The translations under genes and the position numbers were made by a program. DNA of 12,234 nt from a bacterium. Its GTDB lineage: Bacteria > UBP14 > UBA6098 > B30-G16. Shown piece by piece: positions 6,765 to 12,234 of this stretch. The stretch spans positions 1-12,234 of the forward strand of contig JALTEE010000047.1 in the NCBI GenBank assembly GCA_027007865.1, read 5' to 3'. Every line of letters begins with the position of its first letter. The stretch's first letter is position 1. The notes under the pieces were generated by a model, which was not told the origin of the DNA, searched no databases, and saw nothing but the letters and a program-made list of their open reading frames with translations.

Positions 6765-7652
6765 ATGTTTTTCGGGAGCATTCCTGCGCTTGCGACGCCG
6801 TTCAATAAATCGGGCAAACCGTGCAAAAAGACATATCGTAAACTCGTGAACTGGCACATTCGCGAAGGAAGTAATGGCGTGCTCGTCGCAGGTTGCACGG
6901 GTGAGAGTTTTACATTGGGCGAAGACGAGCGAGATGCGCTTCTGACGGTGGCTGTCGATGCTGCACGAGGAAAAATTCCCGTGATAATGGGCACAGGCGC
7001 ATCGGAAACAAAACTCGCTGTGAATAGAACGAAGCGAGCGAAAAAACTCGGCGCTGATGCCGCGCTGGTAATTACACCGTTCGGGAATAAACCGACACAG
7101 AGCGCTCTACTCGAATATTTTAAGAATATCGCCGATATTGGATTGCCGATAATATTATACAATGTGCCATCGCGAACAGGAACAAATCTGCTGCCTGAAA
7201 CTGTTATAAAACTTTCTCGGTATCCTAATATTGTGGCGATAAAAGAGGCATCCGGCAGTCTCGATGCTGTCAGCACGATTTTATGCGGAGCGGATAAAAA
7301 CTTTGTTGTTTTGTCGGGCGACGATGCGCTTACATTGTCGATGCTCGCTATCGGCGCAAAAGGAGTTATTTCTACCACTGCGAATATTGCGCCGAAGCAA
7401 TTTTCAACGATGGTATTGCTCTTTGCGCAGGGGGATATTCTTGGAGCGCGAGAAATTCATTTAAAAATGTTTCCCGTGACAAAGGCGCTTTTTGTCGAAG
7501 GAAATCCCGTTCCACTCAAAGCGGCTATGGCGATGCTCGGATTGTGCGAAAACCGGCTGCGACCGCCGCTTGTTCCTGCTTCGGAGAAAACTGTAAAATT
7601 GCTCGAAGCCACGATGAAAAAAGCGGGCATCATACCGAAGGTGAAAAAATGA
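6765..7652 (+). CDS. dapA: 4-hydroxy-tetrahydrodipicolinate synthase (DapA)
   Basis: 295 residues with the full DapA TIM barrel, which condenses pyruvate and aspartate semialdehyde in lysine/diaminopimelate synthesis. The start MFFGSIPALATPF aligns without gaps to E. coli MFTGSIVAIVTPM. The Schiff-base lysine is K160 (AIKEASG), and Y132 and R137 lie in LYNVPSRTG. GCTGES (43-48) and GTGAS (76-80) are also recognisable. Odd points: E. coli T44 is C44 here and Y107 is G107 (TPFGNKP against TPYYNRP), so two of the three catalytic-triad residues are replaced. The E. coli lysine feedback site (H53, H56, N80, E84, Y106) is also not kept. The ribosome binding site GGAGGG lies 8 bases upstream. The stop overlaps dapB (ATGA), supporting a lysine role, although a related aldolase/lyase activity cannot be excluded. 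Confidence 0.88.
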   Translation: MFFGSIPALATPFNKSGKPCKKTYRKLVNWHIREGSNGVLVAGCTGESFTLGEDERDALLTVAVDAARGKIPVIMGTGASETKLAVNRTKRAKKLGADAALVITPFGNKPTQSALLEYFKNIADIGLPIILYNVPSRTGTNLLPETVIKLSRYPNIVAIKEASGSLDAVSTILCGADKNFVVLSGDDALTLSMLAIGAKGVISTTANIAPKQFSTMVLLFAQGDILGAREIHLKMFPVTKALFVEGNPVPLKAAMAMLGLCENRLRPPLVPASEKTVKLLEATMKKAGIIPKVKK

Positions 7653-8407
7653 TAAAAATCATAGTTGGTGGAATATTCGGCAGAATGGGGCAGGCGCTAA
7701 TGTCTGCTGCACGGGACGACAGCGAAATCGAGATAATCGCCGGGTTCGATATGGAGAACGGTTCGGTGAGCGGGATTTCTGTGTATAATGATATTGACAA
7801 ACTTCCACAAAATGCGGATTGTGCGGTGGATTTTTCTTCGCCCGATGGATTTTTGAAAATCGCAAAGTTCTGTAAGGGAAATAAGGTTCCGTTGGTTTCT
7901 GGAACAACTGGATTAGATGAAGAGCATTTTAAAACACTCGAAGAAATTTCACAAAAAATTCCTGTTTTTTATTCGACGAATATGTCTCTCGCTATCGGTT
8001 TTGTTGCAAAAATTGCATCCGATGCTTCAAAAATTTTTCAGGAAAGCGATATCGAGATAATCGAGCGGCATCATCGACACAAAGTCGATGCGCCGAGTGG
8101 AACGGCGCTGACGATTGCGAAAGAAATTTTTGCCGCGCGCAATCTCGACGACGATGCGCTTATATTTGGCAGGTATGGCAAGACCGGTGAGCGCCCGAGA
8201 AATCAAATAGCAATTCATTCCGTTCGTGGTGGTGGAATTGCAGGCGAACACCAAATTATTATTGCTATGCCGTTCGAGGAAGTAATCATCACGCACCGAG
8301 CACTTGATAGACGGTTATTTGCTGCGGGAGCGATAAAAGCGATAAAATATCTTGCGCAAATGGAGAATGGGTTGTATTCTATAAAAAATATACTCGCTTC
8401 CGTCTGA
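7649..8407 (+). CDS. dapB: 4-hydroxy-tetrahydrodipicolinate reductase (DapB)
   Basis: 252 residues. It reduces the DapA product with NAD(P)H to tetrahydrodipicolinate. The N-terminal Rossmann domain begins IIVGGIFGRMGQAL, with VDFSSPDG (60-67) and VSGTTG (83-88). The catalytic segment is IIERHHRHKVDAPSGTA (137-153), with the likely catalytic H141 and K145, and RGGGIAGEH (193-201) is the usual C-terminal signature. The start at 7649 overlaps the dapA stop and has GAAGGTG upstream; the longer in-frame extension back to 7544 would lie wholly inside dapA. STNMSLAIG replaces the more usual SPNMSxGVN. The dapA-dapB pair is tightly coupled. Confidence 0.95.
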   Translation: MIKIIVGGIFGRMGQALMSAARDDSEIEIIAGFDMENGSVSGISVYNDIDKLPQNADCAVDFSSPDGFLKIAKFCKGNKVPLVSGTTGLDEEHFKTLEEISQKIPVFYSTNMSLAIGFVAKIASDASKIFQESDIEIIERHHRHKVDAPSGTALTIAKEIFAARNLDDDALIFGRYGKTGERPRNQIAIHSVRGGGIAGEHQIIIAMPFEEVIITHRALDRRLFAAGAIKAIKYLAQMENGLYSIKNILASV

Positions 8408-8415
8408 ATGGAAGC
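8396..8415 (+). terminator. Weak hairpin across the dapB stop codon
   Basis: GCTTCC (8396-8401) and GGAAGC (8410-8415) can pair as a 6-bp stem with an 8-base loop that contains the TGA stop. Only a short, impure T stretch follows, and the next gene begins 24 bases later. It could act as a partial terminator or mRNA-end stabiliser between dapB and the secreted-protein genes, or be chance. Confidence 0.3.
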
Positions 8416-8438
8416 ACTATTTAATCGGAGGTAAAAGT

Positions 8439-10265
8439 ATGAGTAGAGTATTTCTGTCCATATTTCTATTGTTGATTTTATTATCGTTATTGTGGGGACA
8501 AAATCCTCCGCGCGAGCTGACAGCGCAAGGATTTTCTGACCCGCGCGTCGACTTGAACTGGATGACACCCGTAATACCTGTTGAAGTGGAAGAAATCGCT
8601 TACGAAGACGGCAGTGGGGGAGGAGCCGATGAAGCGGAAGCAGGTGATATGATTTCTGTTCGATTCACTCCCACAGAGAGATGTTCGTTGATGTCGGCAA
8701 AATTTTATGGATATGCGATGTATCCGGGAATAAATATTCAGGTTATTGTGTATGATGATAATGGATACGGTAAGCCTGATATCTATTCGCCGCTGTGTTC
8801 TCCCATAACTTGCGAAATTACGACGGGTTGGCAGGAAGTCGATTTATCCAGTGCCGGTTTGGTATTCGACCCTTATGAAGATTTTCACATTGCCATTAAG
8901 AAAATTGCCGATGTAGATACATTTCCGCATTATATTTTTGTGGATACAGATGACAGCACAGGGCGAAGTTGGTGGTATGATTATAGTATGTTTGGCTTTC
9001 ACGGCATCGGCGGAGATTTGGAAATCAGGGCGCTCGTATATTACACATCGGGTCTTATGAGGTGGCTGCCCGATGGGAAACGGGTGAAATCGGCAGATGA
9101 AGTCGAAACAGGAACACACAGAATGACATATTTTTCTCCCGAAGATGTGGATTATTATATTATTTATCGAAATACAGTGCCCGATTTGTCCACGATGTCA
9201 TATCTTGCGACGACAAGCGATACATACTATACCGACAGCGATGTAGGTATAAATGCCACATATTATTATGCGGTAAAAGCCAGTTATAGCGATGGTGGCG
9301 GAATTTCAGACTATTCGAGCATCGCTTCTGCAACGACGCACAGTGGAATGGCGACGACTTATCTCGACACGATAATTCTCGACGACGGCACATTCGATGC
9401 TTCCGCAACATGGACAGTGAACCACGGCTTTGGAACCGTGCTAAATCCACCCGGCGTGGGACTTCTGCGAACATTGATGATATTTTTTACGAACACAGGC
9501 GAATTTCGTCCTGAAATTTGGTCTGTCGATACCACAGGCGCTCCCGACGATTTGATTTGTAGCGCGCCTGCATTTCTATCTGCGACATCGACAGGATGGC
9601 GGAATGTCGGCTGGTCATCGTGGACGACAACGGTTGTTGATAAGCAATTCCTCGTAGCCTGCATTTGCGGATATTCACCGATAGGAATCGGGATGGATAT
9701 TCCAGGATACAGTTCATCGTTCGATTTCAATGGAAGCAGTTGGAGCGGCATGACCGATACTACATATATGATTCGCGCTATCACGGAATACAACACGGAT
9801 TGTGCATATTATCATATTCATTTCGGTTGGAATCTTGTGAGTTTGCCTGTGATACTTGCCGATAGTTCTGTGAGCAGTATTTTTCCTATGGCGGCTGGCG
9901 GATTGGCGTATAGTTATAATTCCACAACAGGTTCGTATGATTTCGCCAGTAGTATTGTTCCCGGTAAAGGATATTGGATTCTTTCGTATATCGACACATC
10001 ATATACTATTTGCGGTGGAACACCATTGTATACACTCGATGTCGAAGTGCAACCCGGATGGAATATGGTTGGTGGAACCGCTGTTCCAAACGGATATTCA
10101 AAATATGACATCTACGACTATCCCGAAGGAACTCTTACATCTTATCCATATCTATTTGAGTTTGACCCGGATAGAGCGAGTTTTGTATCTACGGACAGAC
10201 TATATCCAGGAAAGGGGTATTTCTTGCTTGCATTCAATTCTGGTATAATAAGATTCGAGCCGTAA
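8439..10265 (+). CDS. Secreted multidomain protein with split Fn3-like domain and GWN/PGKGY repeats
   Basis: 608 residues. A signal peptide (1 to about 20, FLSIFLLLILLSLLWG) is followed by RELTAQGF...VDLNW (25-41), which looks like the first strands of a fibronectin type III domain. An inserted beta-rich module follows (about 51-201: YEDGSGGGADE, TGWQEVDLSSAG, GGDLEIRALV), then the apparent rest of the Fn3 domain (239-300: YYIIYRNTVPD, TYYYAVKASYSDGG). A second copy of the inserted module spans about 309-450 (ILDDGTFDAS, STGWRNVGW, TYMIRAITE). The C-terminus carries two related repeats: FGWNLVSLPV...VPGKGYWIL (462-515) and PGWNMVGG...YPGKGYFLL (539-597). I see no catalytic motif, lipobox or T9SS sorting domain, so an extracellular adhesive or structural role is inferred only. 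The ribosome binding site GGAGGT lies 7 bases before the start. It follows dapB by 31 bases and precedes the next secreted gene by 13. Confidence 0.85.
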   Translation: MSRVFLSIFLLLILLSLLWGQNPPRELTAQGFSDPRVDLNWMTPVIPVEVEEIAYEDGSGGGADEAEAGDMISVRFTPTERCSLMSAKFYGYAMYPGINIQVIVYDDNGYGKPDIYSPLCSPITCEITTGWQEVDLSSAGLVFDPYEDFHIAIKKIADVDTFPHYIFVDTDDSTGRSWWYDYSMFGFHGIGGDLEIRALVYYTSGLMRWLPDGKRVKSADEVETGTHRMTYFSPEDVDYYIIYRNTVPDLSTMSYLATTSDTYYTDSDVGINATYYYAVKASYSDGGGISDYSSIASATTHSGMATTYLDTIILDDGTFDASATWTVNHGFGTVLNPPGVGLLRTLMIFFTNTGEFRPEIWSVDTTGAPDDLICSAPAFLSATSTGWRNVGWSSWTTTVVDKQFLVACICGYSPIGIGMDIPGYSSSFDFNGSSWSGMTDTTYMIRAITEYNTDCAYYHIHFGWNLVSLPVILADSSVSSIFPMAAGGLAYSYNSTTGSYDFASSIVPGKGYWILSYIDTSYTICGGTPLYTLDVEVQPGWNMVGGTAVPNGYSKYDIYDYPEGTLTSYPYLFEFDPDRASFVSTDRLYPGKGYFLLAFNSGIIRFEP

Positions 10266-10278
10266 AGGAGGGCTAACT

Positions 10279-10668
10279 ATGAAAGCAGTTGTCATTGTTG
10301 TCTCGTTATTTGCGTTTTTGATTGTGCTATCGGCTGGCACGATAAGTGGGCATTTTACATTTGCCTGCGATGAACCATCGACCTATATGATGTCCTATGC
10401 TGCCGTATTCACTGTGTCATTCATCGGTTCGGGAGATATTACGAGTCTTCCATATAATGTTCCCGACTCACTGTGGAACTATGAAATTACCTACGATTTC
10501 GATGATGATACGGAATATTATGCGGTTGGCAGTGTCATTATATCGGATATTTCAACAGATGGTAATCCTTGGGACTTTATCCCCTTAGTCCATTTCACAC
10601 TGTTGGCGGAAATGCCGACAATATCGATATTATCCTCGATGATACTGTGGATGTTACTATCGGAGTAA
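10279..10668 (+). CDS. Frameshifted sorting-domain protein, N-terminal part
   Basis: This frame has a strong ribosome binding site (AAGGAGGG) and a signal peptide (MKAVVIVVSLFAFLIVLSAG). A beta-rich exported domain follows to about residue 98 (ISGHFTF, DFDDDTEYYAVGSVI, TDGNPW). After W98 the frame turns implausible (DFIPLVHFTLLAEMPT) and stops at 10668. The sensible continuation lies in the next frame (10569-11234). Adding one G to the GGG at 10571-10573 gives NPWGLYPLSPFHTVGGNAD and joins the parts into one 318-residue protein. I therefore read 10279-11234 as a single gene broken by a one-base deletion, either real or a sequencing/assembly error. It was probably co-transcribed with the gene ending at 10265. 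The true C-terminus of this frame is not trusted. Confidence 0.75.
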   Translation: MKAVVIVVSLFAFLIVLSAGTISGHFTFACDEPSTYMMSYAAVFTVSFIGSGDITSLPYNVPDSLWNYEITYDFDDDTEYYAVGSVIISDISTDGNPWDFIPLVHFTLLAEMPTISILSSMILWMLLSE

Positions 10669-11234
10669 ATGTCGTCGGCGGTTCGTTCGAGAATATTATG
10701 GCGAATATATACGATGCGATACCATATTTCTTCTCCGGCGCGGAGCCGACGCTCGAAATGACAGTTCCGATAAATGATACAATCGAAACAATAACTGATA
10801 TTCCCGCGGGACCTAAATATATCCAGATTTTTCAGGATATCGATGAAAGTGGTATCTGGGAAGAAGGCGAACCGAATATCTATATCGAGACACCGGAGAG
10901 CAATCTTGTTTTCGCAGTCGGTGGTTTTTACGATACTCTTCGGACCACGCTCGACATCAGTGCAATTGCCAACAAATCATTGCCTAAAAATGCGACTATT
11001 ATGAAAGCATTTCCTTCGCCATTCAATAGTGCGGTGAGAATAGATATTCGTAATGCAGGAAGTGGCGATGTTCTCGATATCTGTGACATATCGGGCAAAA
11101 CGGTTTATTATAATACGATTTCAGGCAATGAAAGTGTGCTATGGAAACCCGAAAATCTTTCTGGAGGTATTTATTTTGTTCGTCTATCGGGAGACGGCGC
11201 TGATATTGTGAAGAGAATCGTATATATTCCATAG
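10569..11234 (+). CDS. Frameshifted sorting-domain protein, C-terminal part with T9SS type A-like signal
   Basis: The open frame begins at a TTG (10569) with no ribosome binding site, so it is the tail of the gene starting at 10279 rather than an independent gene. It finishes the first beta module (LSPFHTVGGNADNIDIILDD). A second, apparently related module follows (TIGVNVVGGSFENI, AGPKYIQIFQDIDESGIWEE, LVFAVGG); its DIDESGIWEEGEP stretch is acidic and could bind calcium. The last 78 residues (from about 10998) are a Por secretion system/T9SS type A-like sorting domain: FPSPFNSAVRIDI, LDICDISGKTVYY, LSGGIYFVRLSG and the final KRIVYIP. This predicts export across the outer membrane and surface attachment or release. 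The function of the modules is unknown. Confidence 0.8.
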   Translation: MGLYPLSPFHTVGGNADNIDIILDDTVDVTIGVNVVGGSFENIMANIYDAIPYFFSGAEPTLEMTVPINDTIETITDIPAGPKYIQIFQDIDESGIWEEGEPNIYIETPESNLVFAVGGFYDTLRTTLDISAIANKSLPKNATIMKAFPSPFNSAVRIDIRNAGSGDVLDICDISGKTVYYNTISGNESVLWKPENLSGGIYFVRLSGDGADIVKRIVYIP

Positions 11235-11288
11235 AATCATTTATTGCGGCGGATGCTTATTCAATCGGTCTTTTGCTTTAATTATATT

Positions 11289-12234
11289 ATGAAATATTTC
11301 ATTGCTATTTTTATATTATTTTCCATTGCATTTGCCACTAATTATGAAGTTGGAGTGGGATACCCATATACCAGTATTGGTGCAGTTCCCTGGGAATCTA
11401 TTTCTGCTGGCGATAGTGTTCTTATTCACTGGCGAGCGGAATCATATAAGGAAAAATGGGTAATTTGCCGAATCGGTTCGAGCGACGCTCCTATCCTCGT
11501 AAAGGGCATTCCCAATGAATACGGTGAACTTCCCGTAATAGACGGTCGAGATGCTACAACACGCTCCGAACTAAATTTCTGGAATGAAGAGCGAGGAGTA
11601 ATCAAAATAGGCGGCGCAAACAGCCCACCCGACTGCACACCTGCGTATATCATTATTGAAAATCTCGATATGAGAAGTGGAAGACCGCCTTATTCATTCA
11701 CGGGAAGGTATGGGCTGACCGACTATGTCAATAATTGTGCAGCAATATATATCGAGAAAGGCGAACATATTATCATAAGAAATTGCATCCTGCACGATTG
11801 CGGGAACGGACTTTTCTGTGGACATCAAACCACAGACCTCGTAGTAGAAGAATGTTACATATATGATAATGGAATCGAGGGCGATATTTATGAACATAAC
11901 AACTATACCGAGGCGTTCGGTATTTTATTTCAGTTCAATCATTTTGGACCCTTGCGAGATGGTTGTCTTGGAAACAATCTTAAAGATAGGTCGGCGGGAA
12001 CTATTATAAGATATAACTGGATTGAGAGCGGGAATCGTCAGTTAGACCTTGTGGACAGTGATTATGAAGAATTCTATAATGATTCGCTATATAGAAAAAC
12101 ATTTGTATATGGTAATATACTAATAGAACCCGATGGTGCAGGCAATAGTCAAATAATTCACTATGGCGGCGATTCTGGCGATTTGGCTAGATATAGAAAG
12201 GGAATGTTATATTTTTATAATAATACTGTAATTT
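11289..12234 (+). CDS. Right-handed parallel beta-helix secreted protein (3' end outside window)
   Basis: A frame open from an ATG at 11289 to the window end, 315 codons without a stop. A signal peptide MKYFIAIFILFSIAFA is followed by TNYEVGVG. Later parts include IGAVPWESISAGDSVLIHWR, YIIIENLDMRSG, HIIIRNCILHDCGNGLF, LVVEECYIYDNG, NNLKDRSAGTIIRYNWIESG and NRQLDLVDS. The repeated 'IIIRNC/VVEECYI/IIRYNWI' strands are beta-helix coils. From memory this matches a widespread, strongly conserved family of beta-helix proteins often labelled polysaccharide-degrading; activity is not established and I see no defined catalytic triad in the visible part. No ribosome binding site is evident before the start, although the neighbouring secreted genes have good ones. 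It starts 54 bases after the sorting-domain gene, is AT-rich in places, and lacks the codon-pair habit of the upstream genes, so it may have been acquired. Confidence 0.85.
   Translation, partial: MKYFIAIFILFSIAFATNYEVGVGYPYTSIGAVPWESISAGDSVLIHWRAESYKEKWVICRIGSSDAPILVKGIPNEYGELPVIDGRDATTRSELNFWNEERGVIKIGGANSPPDCTPAYIIIENLDMRSGRPPYSFTGRYGLTDYVNNCAAIYIEKGEHIIIRNCILHDCGNGLFCGHQTTDLVVEECYIYDNGIEGDIYEHNNYTEAFGILFQFNHFGPLRDGCLGNNLKDRSAGTIIRYNWIESGNRQLDLVDSDYEEFYNDSLYRKTFVYGNILIEPDGAGNSQIIHYGGDSGDLARYRKGMLYFYNNTVI

Noticed and set aside
7544..7648. Upstream extension of DapB to 7544.
   Set aside because: It lies inside dapA in another frame, and the DapB Rossmann fold begins exactly at 7649.
10567..10590. 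Programmed -1 ribosomal frameshift site.
   Set aside because: No X XXY YYZ heptamer is present, and re-pairing Trp and Asp tRNAs one base back would be mismatched; a lost G explains the data better.

Overview
The window looks like a chromosomal segment of an uncultured bacterium of the broad FCB group (Bacteroidota, Cloacimonadota, Marinimicrobia, WOR-3 and relatives). The main clues are a Por/type IX secretion (T9SS) type A-like C-terminal sorting domain, secreted proteins with fibronectin-like and 'GWN...PGKGY' modules, and the lack of a visible Shine-Dalgarno site in front of some genes. I cannot name the phylum. Apart from the convergent 5775-6140 gene, all genes lie on the + strand. There are no tRNA or rRNA genes, no CRISPR array, and no gene-free stretch over 300 bases.

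Region 1 (1-237) is about 28% GC and holds what looks like the truncated 5' end of a foreign gene. It stops where region 2 begins.

Region 2 (238-2383) is a tightly overlapped three-gene operon: the [2Fe-2S] subunit and the FAD subunit of a xanthine dehydrogenase/CO dehydrogenase-type molybdenum hydroxylase, then an XdhC/CoxI maturation factor. The catalytic molybdopterin subunit is not in the window.

Region 3 (2464-6140) holds housekeeping genes: a RecD2-type helicase, a tRNA-dihydrouridine synthase, and a convergent AhpD/carboxymuconolactone decarboxylase-like protein with a CxxCxxxH motif.

Region 4 (6245-8407) has a lone IS200/REP-associated-type Y1 HUH transposase, then dapA-dapB, which perform the first two committed steps of lysine/diaminopimelate synthesis. 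The dapA product lacks two of the three residues of the classical catalytic triad.

Region 5 (8439-12234) encodes three consecutive exported proteins. The first is a 608-residue multidomain protein whose fibronectin-type domain appears split by an inserted beta-sandwich module. The second is a T9SS-cargo-like protein broken by a one-base frameshift. The third is the first 315 residues of a right-handed parallel beta-helix protein that runs off the window.

No complete new system is evident. The best leads are the altered DapA active site, the split and duplicated domains of the 608-residue protein, the repairable frameshift in the sorting-domain protein, and a strong codon-pair bias (C-ending codons before G-starting codons) that is marked in the sampled housekeeping genes and absent from the last gene.
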